Of a DNA stretch of 64,000 nucleotides, positions 19,902-30,790 are shown one piece after another. The DNA comes from Lachnospiraceae bacterium. GTDB taxonomy: Bacteria > Bacillota > Clostridia > Lachnospirales > Lachnospiraceae. The position numbers were made by a program, and so were the translations under genes. Position 1 is the first letter of the stretch, and each line of letters starts with the position of its first letter. The notes below the pieces were generated by a model, which ran no database searches, was not told the origin of the DNA, and was given only the letters and a program-made list of their open reading frames with translations. Location: the NCBI GenBank assembly GCA_021442455.1, contig JABUSY010000021.1, forward strand, positions 80,630-144,629, in the 5' to 3' direction.

Positions 19902-21190
19902 TTAAAGTTAAGGATCGAGCAGGGAGTCAGGAAGTTGAGGAAAGACAAGCCGGATATGGCCGATATCGGATTTATGATCAATAAGCCTTTCGCTCGTTTA
20001 ATTATTATAGTTATCGAATCTAGTGAGAGACTTGTTTCAAAAGTTCGGATGTATTGTATAGTTTTGCATTATTGAATTCAAAAATAGTTTTAAAATGTAT
20101 TTGTCTGTTTCTTCGTTTTATAATTATTCGACGGATAGCTTTAACCTGTACAGAGTCATGGATTTAGAAATTTGGATTAAGCTGGTAGAGGTGTAGTAGG
20201 TGCAATTTTCGCTATTTTTAAAATAAGATATAATTGTGCTTACACAAGGATACACTTAGCAATTCTTTCTCTGTTTTTTCTGAAATTCTTCCGAAATGTT
20301 TGTGTAACATTTATTCTAGGTTTCAGTGATATGTTAATCAGGCATGAGGTTGTTACAATGTGAATTTGATGAGCAATTAATAAAAATCTGCATTATTTCA
20401 AGAGCATTGCCGCATGCATGGGAAAGACTACTGCTGGTCGCCTACCTAATTAATTTTGATAAGCTTTTTTAAATGGTATCTTCATGGCATGGGTGATTAT
20501 TGCATTTGCTTTTATTTTTGTTTTTTGTCACAATTCTACTGAATTTCAGTTGTTTTTATAGAAATGGCTGAATATATTCTGGACATATTTGCGTACAGGA
20601 CGGCGCAAAGCTAGATTTTAAGCGGAGTTTGATAACTGGTTGGATTGAAGATTTGTTTGGGAGTTAATATTACATTCCAGTTGCTGCATTGGGAAAAGAG
20701 TTCAGGAGTTATTGTACTAATATTGCCTATCACAATTATGTGTATAGCGATTGCTGGATGGTTGACATTTCATCGAAAGAGATATCTTACTTTTTGTTTT
20801 TCGGGGGAGTTACTTTTTCATAAATTTTGATCTTTAAAATATTTTACTCATGTTCTAGTATGATGTGGTCGTTCTGCAAACAGTTTAAAGCAGTTTAAAA
20901 AAGAAAATGTTATTTTTCCATAGGTATAGCAGTTTTAAGTTATATTCTCAGTCTCTTTAATTTATTTAAAAGACTTTGTTGGAGTGTTCTATTCGTTCAC
21001 ACTTTCGAAGAACACGGGTGAAGAGGTTTACTAGAAAGACTTGGAGGAACAGTGACGGGTACTATGAAAGGCTTTGGTTAAACTTCTTTCAGACTGTTGT
21101 CCAAGTCTCTAAACTATTTTTCTCATCAGAGAACATTTAAAAGGGGAAAAAATCCCCCCCCTGATGCTTATTGAATTTGCTATTGTTATA
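19902..21190. other. Decayed, unassigned DNA before uvrA
   Basis: About 1.3 kb with no intact gene. A 61-codon open piece at 20645-20830 on the plus strand is hydrophobic (SGVIVLILPITIMCIAIAGW, one or two membrane segments) but has no ribosome site and is probably a remnant. Near 21124-21166 there is an inverted repeat, CATCAG ... CTGATG, enclosing GGGGA/TCCCC. Read on the minus strand the inner stem is followed by TTTT and could be an old terminator. hrcA was looked for and not found. Confidence 0.35.
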
Positions 21191-21229
21191 GAACAAATGT
21201 TTACATAATGAATAAAAATATGATATGAT
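21191..21229 (+). promoter_or_regulatory. uvrA promoter with overlapping LexA/SOS box
   Basis: GAACAAATGTTT (21191-21202) differs at one position from the Gram-positive LexA core G-A-A-C-N4-G-T-T-C. It overlaps a candidate -35 TTTACA (21200-21205); a -10 TATGAT lies at 21224-21229 after an 18-base spacer. A repressor site over the -35 of uvrA fits SOS control, known for uvrA in Firmicutes. Binding is inferred. Confidence 0.6.
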
Positions 21230-21278
21230 ATAAATGTGAGATACTATAGAGCCATTTGATTGATCCAGAGGAGATAAG

Positions 21279-24113
21279 ATGATAAAGAATCAGGGTGATC
21301 AATTTATTAAAATACGTGGGGCGGAAGAGAATAATTTAAAAAATTTGAATGTGGACATCCCAAGAAATGAATTTGTGGTGCTTACGGGCTTATCTGGTTC
21401 TGGGAAAAGCTCGTTGGCTTTTGATACCATTTACATGGAAGGGCAGAGACGTTATATGGAGAGTCATTCTTCTTATGTCCGGCAGTTTCTGGGGCAAATG
21501 GAGAAGCCTAACGTGGAAAGTATAGAAGGACTTCCGCCTGCCATTTCCATTGACCAGAAGTCGACAAACCGGAATCCGAGATCTACAGTTGGGACTGTGA
21601 CAGAAATTTATGATTATTTTCGTTTGCTCTATGCGCGTATTGGCATTCCTCATTGTCCAAAATGTAGACGTGAGATCAGAAGACAAACTGTAGATCAGAT
21701 GGTGGAAAAAATTCTCTCACTGCCTAAGCATACTAAGATTCAGCTACTGGCGTCTGTAGTACGCGGCCGCAAAGGGCGCCATGAAAAGATTCTGGAGCAG
21801 GCGAAACGAAGTGGTTTTGTTCGTGTGATGGTGGATGGAAACTTATATGAGCTATCAGGAGAAATCAATCTGGATAAGAATCTAAAACATAATATTGAGA
21901 TCGTGGTAGATCGGTTGATAATTAAGAAAGGTCTTGAGAAGAGGCTGACGGATTCCATTGAAACGGTTTTGGGGCTTTCAGATGGGCTTCTGATTCTAGA
22001 TACCATGGACGGAAAAACGCAAAGCTTTAGTCAAAGCTTTTCTTGTCCAGACTGTGGAATTAGCATAGATGAGATAGAACCCCGGAATTTTTCTTTTAAT
22101 AATCCATTTGGAGCTTGTACGGAGTGTTTTGGACTGGGGTATAAGATGGAGTTTTCGGAGGAACTGATGATTCCTGATTCGAGCCTTTCTATTTTGCAGG
22201 GAGCCATTGCCGTAATTGGTTGGAAATCCTGTATAGATAAAGGAAAATTCACCAGAGCGATTCTGGAAGGATTGGCGAATGCCTATCATTTTTCATTGAA
22301 TACGCCTTTTTGCGATTATCCGAAGGAAATACATGATGTGATTATTTACGGAAGTAAGGGTAAGAGTGTAAAGGTACATTACAAAGGTCAGCGGGGAGAA
22401 GGGATTTATGATGTGGTTTTTGAAGGTTTGATTAAAAATGTGGAGCGCCGTTACCGTGAAGCTGCTTCAAAGAGCAGTAGACAAGAATATGAGACATTTA
22501 TGCGTATCATACCTTGTCCGGTTTGCCATGGGCAAAGATTGAAGGCAACCTCTCTTGCTGTGACGGTAAGTGATAAGAATATTTTTACAGTGGCGAACCT
22601 ATCTATCGGAAAGTTGACGGCATTTTTGAAAGAAATAAAGCTAAGTGATCAGCAGAAGTTGATCGGTCAGCAAATTCTGAAAGAAATTAAGGTCCGAGTG
22701 AGCTTTCTAATGGATGTGGGTTTGGATTATCTAACTTTGGCCAGAGCAACCGCTACACTTTCGGGTGGAGAAGCCCAGCGGATACGTTTGGCTACCCAAA
22801 TTGGTTCCGGTCTGGTGGGGGTAGTTTATATACTGGATGAGCCAAGTATCGGCCTACATCAGAGGGACAATGAGAAATTGTTAGCGACATTGAGGCATCT
22901 GCGGGATCTAGGAAATTCTCTGATTGTGGTGGAACACGATGAGGATACGATGCGTGCGGCGGATTGTGTCATAGATATTGGTCCGGGAGCCGGGGAACAC
23001 GGAGGAGAATTGGTAGGTATTGGTACGGCAAAAGATTTGGTGAACAATGAGAGATCTATTACAGGAGCCTATCTGGGTGGAAAAATCAAAATTCCGGTAC
23101 CAGAAATCCGTAGGAAGCCAACTGGTTGGTTGAAGGTATTGGGGGCACGAGAAAATAATCTGAAGAATATTGACGTGGCTTTTCCTCTGGGAGTGATGAC
23201 TTGCGTTACCGGTGTCTCTGGTTCAGGAAAAAGCTCTTTAGTCAATGAAATCCTTTATAAGAGGCTAGCCAGAGATTTGAATCGAGCATGCCTGATAGAG
23301 GGCAGATACAAGGATCTAGAAGGCTCGGAGCAGCTAGATAAAGTGATTGATATCGATCAGTCGCCTATAGGCCGAACGCCTCGGTCCAATCCAGCTACCT
23401 ATACGGGTGTATTCGACATGATCCGCGATCTATTTGCCGTTACGGCGGATGCCAAAATGAGAGGATATAAGAAAGGAAGGTTCAGTTTCAACGTGAAAGG
23501 CGGCCGCTGCGAGGCCTGCAGCGGCGATGGAATTATAAAAATAGAAATGCATTTTCTTCCAGATATATATGTGCCTTGTGAAGTTTGTCAGGGAAAACGT
23601 TATAACCGTGAGACTTTAGAAGTAAAATATAAAGGAAAAAACATTTATGACGTATTGAACATGACGGTAGAGGAAGCATTGGATTTTTTTGAATATGTTC
23701 CTTTTATACACAAAAAAATAGAGACCCTGAACGATGTAGGACTTTCGTATATCCGACTAGGACAGCCCTCGACTACTTTGTCAGGCGGGGAGGCACAGAG
23801 GATCAAGTTAGCTACGGAGCTTTCTAAGCGAAGTACGGGAAAGACAATTTATATTCTGGATGAGCCTACGACGGGGCTGCATTTTGCAGATGTCCATAAG
23901 CTGGTGGATATTTTGAAGCGGCTGTCGGAGAACGGTAACACAGTGATTGTGATTGAACATAATCTGGATCTCATCAAAACTGCCGATTATATTATTGACA
24001 TCGGACCTGAAGGCGGAGACCGGGGAGGTATGGTCATTGCAAAAGGAACGCCGGAGGAAATCGCGTTGAATCCCGTATCTTATACTGGACAGTGTGTTAA
24101 AAAATATTTGTAA
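21279..24113 (+). CDS. uvrA: Excinuclease ABC subunit A
   Basis: Damage-recognition ATPase of nucleotide excision repair. The 944-residue protein carries two ABC modules. The first has Walker [10 protein letters not shown] near residue 40 and signature [18 protein letters not shown]; the second has [24 protein letters not shown] and the Walker B region [13 protein letters not shown]. Zinc-binding cysteine pairs are present in the CPDCG ... CTECFGLG region and in CEACSGDG ... [10 protein letters not shown]. Length is full. GAGGAGAT precedes the ATG. It survives while recD2, mreB and comFC downstream are destroyed. Confidence 0.97.
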   Translation: MIKNQGDQFIKIRGAEENNLKNLNVDIPRNEFVVLTGLSGSGKSSLAFDTIYMEGQRRYMESHSSYVRQFLGQMEKPNVESIEGLPPAISIDQKSTNRNPRSTVGTVTEIYDYFRLLYARIGIPHCPKCRREIRRQTVDQMVEKILSLPKHTKIQLLASVVRGRKGRHEKILEQAKRSGFVRVMVDGNLYELSGEINLDKNLKHNIEIVVDRLIIKKGLEKRLTDSIETVLGLSDGLLILDTMDGKTQSFSQSFSCPDCGISIDEIEPRNFSFNNPFGACTECFGLGYKMEFSEELMIPDSSLSILQGAIAVIGWKSCIDKGKFTRAILEGLANAYHFSLNTPFCDYPKEIHDVIIYGSKGKSVKVHYKGQRGEGIYDVVFEGLIKNVERRYREAASKSSRQEYETFMRIIPCPVCHGQRLKATSLAVTVSDKNIFTVANLSIGKLTAFLKEIKLSDQQKLIGQQILKEIKVRVSFLMDVGLDYLTLARATATLSGGEAQRIRLATQIGSGLVGVVYILDEPSIGLHQRDNEKLLATLRHLRDLGNSLIVVEHDEDTMRAADCVIDIGPGAGEHGGELVGIGTAKDLVNNERSITGAYLGGKIKIPVPEIRRKPTGWLKVLGARENNLKNIDVAFPLGVMTCVTGVSGSGKSSLVNEILYKRLARDLNRACLIEGRYKDLEGSEQLDKVIDIDQSPIGRTPRSNPATYTGVFDMIRDLFAVTADAKMRGYKKGRFSFNVKGGRCEACSGDGIIKIEMHFLPDIYVPCEVCQGKRYNRETLEVKYKGKNIYDVLNMTVEEALDFFEYVPFIHKKIETLNDVGLSYIRLGQPSTTLSGGEAQRIKLATELSKRSTGKTIYILDEPTTGLHFADVHKLVDILKRLSENGNTVIVIEHNLDLIKTADYIIDIGPEGGDRGGMVIAKGTPEEIALNPVSYTGQCVKKYL

Positions 24114-24189
24114 AGGTACTCTTATTTGTCCTCATATTTTAGTATAAATATTTATGTAGGGTAACTGTTATTGAATAGACAGATAAGAA

Positions 24190-24990
24190 AACTACTATGA
24201 TATCTGTAACAGATATGGGGAGCGACCTTGATAGCAAACCAGTATTTTGATATATGCGAAAGGTAAAGGTATCGTATTGAGAGAGCTGTCGGTAGTGGTT
24301 TATAATAAAGCCTTTGTGTCAGCGTCAGAGTACGCTCTTTGATTATGTGATTACAGAGAAGATGCTTCGGTATTTTCTTCAGAAATTCATAGACGGAAAA
24401 TCTTATGATAGCCAAGAATTGTCATTTGTGTACTCAGTGTTGTGACGGAATTTGTGAAAGAGATTACCTATCAGGTGACGTCAGAGGTAAAATTCTGAAG
24501 AGGTTTCCCCTATAGTCGAGATTATCTGAATCGGTATAGATATCACGAAGTTATTCAGTAAGATAATCGTCGATATTTTGGGTAATACTGTGTTCAGAGG
24601 AATTGGTTGTATCTCCCTCAGTTCGTATTGTTGGTGAGAATTTCAACAAGGCGATATATCCGTTATGTGAATAAACTATGGGTTTGTTCGTCAGTGAACA
24701 GAGAGCAGAAATGGCAATAAAATCGGAAGAAATTACCAGCAGTCGGCGCTGATGATCATAGGTATTAAGGGAAGAGATGTAGTAATTGGATTGTCAAACC
24801 AGTGATACTTACCGGGGAGATTATAGAAGCTTTAGTGGGATATAGTTAGTTACTTTGTGGTGGCCGCTGTTCTATACTGTTCTAGAGAATAACTTCGTCA
24901 AAATTGGCGGTCAACGTATCAGAACGGCGGATCGTGTTAACCAGAGGGCGTTTTACTGAACGAGATAGAGAAAGTGATCAGTGAACGTAT
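24190..24990 (+). pseudogene. mreB: Decayed rod-shape protein MreB
   Basis: Actin-like cell-shape protein. Pieces appear in order: DMGSDLDS near 24210 (for D-I-G-I-D-L-G-T); AKGKGIVLRELSVVVYNKA from about 24255 (for V-K-G-K-G-I-V-L-x-E-P-S-V-V-A); MLRYFLQKFI near 24361; RIVICVLSVVTEFVKE near 24415; GRDVVIGLS near 24770 (for G-R-D-L-V-x-G-L-P); and RIVLTRGRF near 24930 (for R-G-I-V-L-T-G-G-G). Multiple frameshifts and stops separate them. It directly follows uvrA. Whether another mreB/mbl copy exists cannot be told from this window. Confidence 0.85.
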
Positions 24991-26120
24991 GGGAAACAAT
25001 ACATTATGAGGAAAATGGATATACGGTACTAAATTTTAAATGCGGGTAAAGATAAGATAACCTGCGTGCGAAGCGTTTAGTCCGAAAATTCTTCAGAATG
25101 GAACTTTGGTGCTGGAACGCTTATCCGAGCAATAGAGCGAATAAAGAAGATTAGAGCAGTACTGGCTGTTAAAATTATTCATTGATTTGCTGAGAATACT
25201 TTGAGAATGATGGATAATTGGAGGGAGCACTTTTCGGAAATTCAGAGAATCAGTGATGGGAAAGCAAATGATTAACAATATAACTTTTCCATAACAGGGA
25301 AAACCTGATAAGCTAACAGAAGGGAATTCAAGGAAAGTTGATTTTAAAATCGTGGATGAAATTTCAGAGCGCGTAGGTATTCGAATTGATTCGGAATACA
25401 GGATTCGTAGTAATCTTTATACTAAGTTATGCCAAGCGAACAGGGATAATATATATTTTTTAAAGGAAAAAGCTGCTCTACAGAACCAGAGAGCTTTTTG
25501 GAGTTAAAAAGGAAGTAATCGATCAGTATCTGCGAGATATGGTCATTGATCGGAAGATTATTGTAAAAAATGAACATATCTTATACTAGACAGTCTGATT
25601 TTCTGAAATTCAATACTACGAAAATGCTTCAAAAACTAAAGAAAGGGAGCGGAGGGTCGCTCTGGATATTATACAGATCAAAGTTGTTGCGTAAGCTGTC
25701 TGGAATGGAAAATGGATATGTTTTTTCTCGCTGTACCTATATTGAACGGGACTGGTCAGAGCATAACAAATGTTACTGGATATGAGGCTTCTACGATTCA
25801 CAAGTCGCTGAAACTGTTTAAAGTTGTAGAAAACTCAATTATTAATTTTGGGAAAATTGATAAAGGTGGCATATGAGGAAGGCAGCTTTCAATGCATGAT
25901 ACTGACCCGAAAGTGCTGGTATTTTTTAGACATAGATAATCAAGAGGAAGGTGAATCGTTATAGGACTCCTATTATAGTATTGACCAGTGCCTGAGACGT
26001 ATGCCATTTTTAGAGATGATCAGAGTTCGTTGCAGATGACAATCTATGCAATGGTTGTGGAAGAAGAGATTGTAGGGGGGAGAAAGATTGGCAAGAATAT
26101 CAATATGCTATATTTAAAGC
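24991..26120 (+). pseudogene. recD2: Decayed RecD2-type helicase
   Basis: RecD2 is a 5'-3' DNA helicase of the RecD/TraA family. Remnants in order: YEENGYTVLNFKCG near 25005 (N-terminal N-E-E-N-G-Y-T-V motif); IYFLKEKLLYRTRELFG then VKKEVIDQYLRDMVIDRK near 25450-25560 (winged-helix region with G-x-Y-x-P-x-x-x-L); and SITNVTGYEASTIHKSL near 25755-25810 (motif after Walker A, E-V-T-G-x-E-A-x-T-I-H-R-L). The Walker A loop is garbled. The C-terminal third was not recognised, and spacing implies deletions. It follows the mreB remnant and precedes the comFC remnant, an order I associate with Lachnospiraceae. Confidence 0.82.
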
Positions 26121-26440
26121 AGTTTCCCTATCCGTGATGTGCTTCTGGAGTGATAAAGAGTTATTTATTATATATACAGAAAATGTGTCGGAAAAGGCCT
26201 GTAGCTTTCAAAAAGGTTAGTGTGTCTGTACTGCAGGCAATTTTTGAAACACAAAAATCAGGAATCTTATCAGAACTGTGGAAGGAAAAGACATAGTTAT
26301 GAGCGAACATTCACCCCATTTTCTTATTTGGGTCTGATTCAGGAAATAGAGAAGATGGATTCAAACGCGGATATAACTAGATTAAAGAATGAGCCGTCTA
26401 GTTATTTTAATTGTCCAGCATGTCCGTGAAATACTGTGCT
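26121..26440 (+). pseudogene. comFC: Decayed competence protein ComFC
   Basis: The zinc-finger and linker region of a ComF phosphoribosyltransferase-like protein is visible around 26220-26350. CLYCRQFLKHKNQES stands for the C-x-x-C-G-K-P-L repeat. QNCGRKRHSYERTFTPFSY then LGLIQE stand for C-x-D-C-x-x-x-x-H-x-y-x-x-g-x-A-x-x-x-Y-x-G. An upstream frame reading FPYP ... MCRKRPVAFKKV fits the N-terminal finger. The phosphoribosyltransferase domain is not recognised and probably deleted. ComFC is needed for transformation, so its loss agrees with the comEC remnant. The next open piece, to 26602, continues without recognisable homology. Confidence 0.65.
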
Positions 26441-27700
26441 GTTTTGAGTATAAACAAACCACAGTCCAAAAAAAACAAAAAATTATGTATAGAGAAATCT
26501 AAATTTAGTATAGTCTTTTATAAATTGCAAAAATCTAAAGCTAGTTTAGGGGATATATTGCTGAGGAATAATGTCAAAACACCGGGAGTACTAGCAGCAT
26601 AGATATGTTAGTTTCATTGTTAAAAAAGACTTTAATTCTGTTTGAATTAGCCTCGGAGATATTGGTAATGATAAATTCCTTTTCATTTTTTTTGAAATAT
26701 GGTACAATATATAGGTATACACTAAAGAAGACAAGGTTGTTTTTAATGCTTAGGATTGTCCATTAGGAGAAAAAATAATGGAAACAAGATTTTGTTTTGA
26801 CAATCATTGTAGTTTATATTATAGATTTTTTGATAGCTTATTATGTGAATGATCTGCTGGATTCTTTTTTCGGCATTTGTTTTGAATTATGGATTTTGTG
26901 ATTGTTTATATGATTTTTAGCTTCAGATATCGCTAGCGTACAAGAAGAAGAAAATAGGAAGATGTTAAAAATATATTATGAAAACTGTTTCTTTTGAACG
27001 GATTGTATAACGGGGAAATGAATAAGTTTGTTGGGAAAAATGAAAAATATTGGTATTCTGAAAATTACAGCATTTTATAGAATGATGAGCTTTTCTCTGA
27101 CTATGGTCAAATTACGTTATTGCTAGAAGTTTTATCTTACCTTAATCTTTTATGGTGGCCATGCTTTGCTCAATTTTGATTGAGATACTAGGAAGTGTTC
27201 ATGATCGTTTTATATTGTTTTGGTATGAGATCTAGAAGTGGGTAAGATTTATGGTGTTGATGTCCCCTACTGACTAGTAAATAATAAGACAATATTGTTT
27301 TTCGGTAATCTCATGTGTAGCTGTTGTGTTAGTTGCTGTAAGAATTTTGGAAGTTATCTGAGACTTATCATCTGGGAAGATGTATCTTTGTAGCGGGTTG
27401 TAGCATTTTTTATGTATTTCTTAGAACTGCTGGAGAGATTGTTTATGAAGGTAGATATTCAGTGGTTAGTATTTCATTGTGGTTGTAATTTTCTTCGAAT
27501 TATGAGCGTTTAAATAACAATCATAGATAAGAAGTAGCTTTTAAAATTAATTTTGAGAGTATATATGGATATTAACAGAAAAAAACATATAAACGTTAAG
27601 GCTTTAGCAGCTGCATTCAATCTTTTGAAAGATGTGAGTTTTATGTCAAAATTTTAAAATGTCTAAAATTTTTAAAACTGGATCTGTGTTGAAAGGAAGT
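26441..27700. other. Decayed DNA with a former membrane-protein start
   Basis: About 1.26 kb with no intact gene. A possible old gene begins at ATG 26778 behind AGGAGAAA, downstream of a TACAAT-type -10 near 26704. The frame beside it reads TIIVVYIIDFLIAYYVNDLL and then DSFFGICFE before stopping, so it looks like the remains of a membrane protein. The rest, up to the cdaA ribosome site, holds nothing I can name. Confidence 0.35.
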
Positions 27701-27706
27701 GTCACC

Positions 27707-28519
27707 TTGGAAACATTATGGAATGGGATACAGACAATAGAAATTATTGATATCATGCAGATATTTTTACTTGCATATTTTGTGTATTATTTAATTTTTT
27801 GGATAAAAAATACCCCTGTTTTAAAGGGTATGCTATTCATCATATTTTTTTGTGTTAGTGCAAATTTTTTGCATATGGATATTATTGTATGGTTGATGAG
27901 TAAAATGAGTGTTTTGGCGATGAATGCAATAATCGTTGTATTCCAGCCTGAGCTTAGAAAGGTTCTAGAACAGATGAGCCATAAGAATCCGTTGACTCTG
28001 CTTACAATAAACAAAGTGAATAATATGAGTTTTTTGGATCAGACGATCAATGCACTGGTGCGTGCTAGTTTTGAAATGGGCGAGGTTAAGACTGGAGCCT
28101 TGATCGTAGTGGAGCGAGAGGTAAAGCTGGAGGAGTACGAAAAAACGGGAATTCCTATAGATGCGCTTCTCACTGAAGAATTATTGATTAATATCTTTGA
28201 ACATAATACACCTTTACATGATGGTGCTGTTATTATACGTAACAATCGGGTGATGGCGGCTACTTGTTATCTTCCACTTTCTGATAACATGAAACTGAAT
28301 AAAAAATTGGGTACGCGTCATCGTGCCGGCTTAGGCATCAGTGAAGTTAGTGATTCACTGACGATTATTGTGTCTGAGGAGACAGGAACTGTTTCCTATG
28401 CCATGGAAGGAAAGTTACATATTGCGGTTCCTCCGAAAGAGCTTATAGAACAGTTATATAAAATTCAGAAACGATATCAAATAGCTTATATTAGTGGCAG
28501 AAGAAAGGGGAAAAAATAA
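27707..28519 (+). CDS. cdaA: Diadenylate cyclase CdaA
   Basis: Membrane-bound cyclase that makes c-di-AMP from two ATP. From the TTG at 27707 the protein is 270 residues, with three N-terminal membrane helices (IFLLAYFVYYLIFWI; MLFIIFFCVSANFL; MSVLAMNAIIVVF) and a DAC domain bearing HNTPLHDGAVIIR (DGA motif) and GTRHRAGLGISE (RHR motif). The TTG start is preferred because AAAGGAAG lies upstream and the family begins near LWNGIQTIEIIDI; the frame is open to an ATG at 27659. Immediately followed by the broken partner gene cdaR. Confidence 0.93.
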   Translation: METLWNGIQTIEIIDIMQIFLLAYFVYYLIFWIKNTPVLKGMLFIIFFCVSANFLHMDIIVWLMSKMSVLAMNAIIVVFQPELRKVLEQMSHKNPLTLLTINKVNNMSFLDQTINALVRASFEMGEVKTGALIVVEREVKLEEYEKTGIPIDALLTEELLINIFEHNTPLHDGAVIIRNNRVMAATCYLPLSDNMKLNKKLGTRHRAGLGISEVSDSLTIIVSEETGTVSYAMEGKLHIAVPPKELIEQLYKIQKRYQIAYISGRRKGKK

Positions 28520-28521
28520 AG

Positions 28522-29400
28522 ATGCAAATCAATTGGCTCAGTAAACTGACAAAGTCTTTGATTGTGAAAATTGTTTCAATAATTATTGCAATTGCAATTT
28601 GGCATTTTGTAAATAATTTTAATAGTCCAATTCAGATAAAGAAGCATAGTGCCCAGCTAAAACTAACAAACAAATCTTATCTTTCTCAAGGAAATCATAT
28701 TTATCGAATTACGGATAACTATCAAACGCTTCCTGTTTATATCAAGGGGTATCGGTCAAAGTTACAAAAAAAATACTTTGAAAAGATAAAGGTTATGGAT
28801 GATCTATGGATCGAAAAAGAAATCTGTTTACCTGTTCCTACTTTAGGTCAGTTGTCCAGGCTTTAAATAATCAAATATTACGCTTTTCCGTACTATGATA
28901 CTGATTGATAATAGAAAATGTTGCAAGCCAGGAGTTCACTATGATAAGAATCAGGCAAAAACATAGAAAAAAGTATAGTCAAAGATCATAGTTTTCGTGA
29001 AGAAAGTTGCCGAAGATTAATGTGAAGGTTGGCATTTATGGAAGAAACGCTCCAGTGTAAGTCTAGTATAGCTTACAGAGGAATACTTGCTGATAGTTAT
29101 CCAATAAGTAAAATTCAGATTTTATTCTTTGAGATCCACTGATCTGGAATGATAATGCCTTTGACATATTCGGAGAGCAAAATAATACATTTGCATATCG
29201 GAAGATCAGATATCCTCTAGAATAGGCAAATACAGATCTTGGCATGAGGTTTTTTGGATAATTTAAAACTTGCCTGTTTGCGCTCAGCTTTCTGGTAGCA
29301 TATATGTTGGTGGATAAAGTGAATATCATCTTACATTTGAAGTAGACATGGACAGTGTTCAGAGTGAAAAAAATCATAATTAACCAAAAGCTTTAAGTAG
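28522..29400 (+). pseudogene. cdaR: Truncated CdaA regulatory protein CdaR (YbbR)
   Basis: CdaR is a single-pass extracytoplasmic protein that binds CdaA and modulates c-di-AMP synthesis; full proteins carry several YbbR repeats over about 400 residues. Here only 114 codons remain open (28522-28866): an N-terminal anchor (LIVKIVSIIIAIAIWHFV), the N-x-F-N-S-P segment and most of one YbbR repeat (ITDNYQTLPVYIKGYRSK). The last codons look frame-shifted: the alternative frame VQALNNQILRFSV overlaps the stop. The downstream DNA to about 29400 is the right size for the missing repeats but has many stops. A 114-residue anchored fragment could still be made. The 3' limit is approximate. Confidence 0.7.
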
Positions 29401-29620
29401 TCTCATATATTATTTGTGAAGAAAAATTGCTGTAAGTTATTGTCAGAGTGATTTGAAGATGAGCTTAGTGTATGAAGTAAGAAAGAGATGTTTGTTAGGT
29501 CTATCTGATTTATATGTTTATATTTTCTACTGTACGTTGTTCCTGAAAGTTTACCTGTAAGCATGTTTTATTCATATCTGTTGTCAAGGAATTATATAGT
29601 AAATATAGTGGAGGATATTC
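29401..29620. other. Intergenic remnant before dacF
   Basis: Short AT-rich stretch with no gene. GGAGG lies at 29610-29614, just before the dacF start. Confidence 0.4.
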
Positions 29621-30790
29621 ATGTATAAGAGGTTTAAAAAAATTATATGTGTGGGAATTGCTGCGTTTATTTGGACATTAACTTGTATAACGGCCTGGGC
29701 AGGAGTGGATATGGACGCCACTTTTCCAGTGTATTCCAACAGCTGGCAATACTGGCCAGCAGGTCCAGATATTGAGGGAGATACAGCGGTAGTCATGGAG
29801 TTAGAGACAGGAGCGATTCTTTATGATAAGGGAATGAACGCCCAACGGTATCCTGCTAGCATAACCAAAATCATGACAGCCATGCTGATTTTAGAGAATT
29901 GCGATTTGAATGAGCAGTTTATTATGACAGAGACGGGAATAACAGATGTATATTCGGGAAGCTCTAATTCTCTATCTAAGATTGGAGAAGTTTTTTCCAT
30001 AGAACAATGCTTACCAATGATTATGATTAAATCTGCCAATGATATTTCAACTCAAGTGGCGGAGTATATATTCGGTTCAGTTCAGAAATTTACAGACAGG
30101 ATGAATAGTCGAAGCATTGAACTTGGGTGTCAAAATACACATTTTTGTAATGCTAGCGGTTTAGAGAATAAGGATCATTATACCAGCGCTCATGACATGG
30201 CATTAATTATGAGGGAGGCATTAAAATATGATAAATTCAGGGAAATTATTTCTATGAACAATGTAACGATCCCTGCCACCAATATGTCGGGAAAACGATA
30301 TTATGAAACCCATATGCAGATGATAGTTCCAGAGAATCGTTATTATTATCAAGGTTGTTTGGGTGGTAAGACAGGCTATACGGATATATCAAAGAGTACG
30401 CTTGTAACGTGTGCTCAGCGGGATGGGATTACGTTGATCGGGGTTGTAATGGGAGGAATTGATAGTAACCTGGTCTGCGAGGATATGCAAGCTATATTGA
30501 ATTATGCTTTTCAGAATTTTATGAAAACAGATGCTTCTTATGGGTATGAGACTATATCCGGCGGTGTAGTAATAATCCCGCGGAATGTAAGGTTAGAAAG
30601 CCTCAAGATGCAGGTAAAAGAAATTGAGGAAGGAATGCTAATTAACTATAAATTGTTAAACCAGGTAGTGGGATCGGCTGTAATGACAGATCAGACTTAT
30701 GCGGTTTTTCAAAAAAAGAGAAGTATTCATACAGACAGTGAGCAAAATGATTTCGATAATGATAGAGATTTGGTATTCACTGTTTCATAG
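29621..30790 (+). CDS. dacF: D-alanyl-D-alanine carboxypeptidase (low-molecular-weight PBP)
   Basis: Exported serine peptidase that trims the terminal D-Ala of peptidoglycan stems. An N-terminal hydrophobic segment (IICVGIAAFIWTLTCITAWA) is a signal peptide or anchor. The active-site motifs are SITK (in YPASITKIMTA), SAN (in IKSANDIS) and KTG (in GGKTGYT), in correct order and spacing. 389 residues. The end is odd: it stops at TAG without the C-terminal membrane helix common in this family. Reading on in frame gives 24 more codons including GVLLAKWILEIFIV before TAA, which could be the remnant of that helix. Symbol by family only; dacB is an equally possible name. Confidence 0.88.
   Translation: MYKRFKKIICVGIAAFIWTLTCITAWAGVDMDATFPVYSNSWQYWPAGPDIEGDTAVVMELETGAILYDKGMNAQRYPASITKIMTAMLILENCDLNEQFIMTETGITDVYSGSSNSLSKIGEVFSIEQCLPMIMIKSANDISTQVAEYIFGSVQKFTDRMNSRSIELGCQNTHFCNASGLENKDHYTSAHDMALIMREALKYDKFREIISMNNVTIPATNMSGKRYYETHMQMIVPENRYYYQGCLGGKTGYTDISKSTLVTCAQRDGITLIGVVMGGIDSNLVCEDMQAILNYAFQNFMKTDASYGYETISGGVVIIPRNVRLESLKMQVKEIEEGMLINYKLLNQVVGSAVMTDQTYAVFQKKRSIHTDSEQNDFDNDRDLVFTVS

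Noticed and set aside
20990-21170. T-box or riboswitch leader before uvrA.
   Set aside because: The hairpin with GGGGA/TCCCC drew attention, but there is no T-box specifier or G-G-T-G-G-x-A-C-C-x-C-G motif, and the uvrA promoter lies downstream of it.
29581-29609. Promoter-like TTGTCA-17-TATAGT directly before dacF.
   Set aside because: Transcription would begin at or after the GGAGG ribosome site, giving a nearly leaderless message, so it is probably chance.
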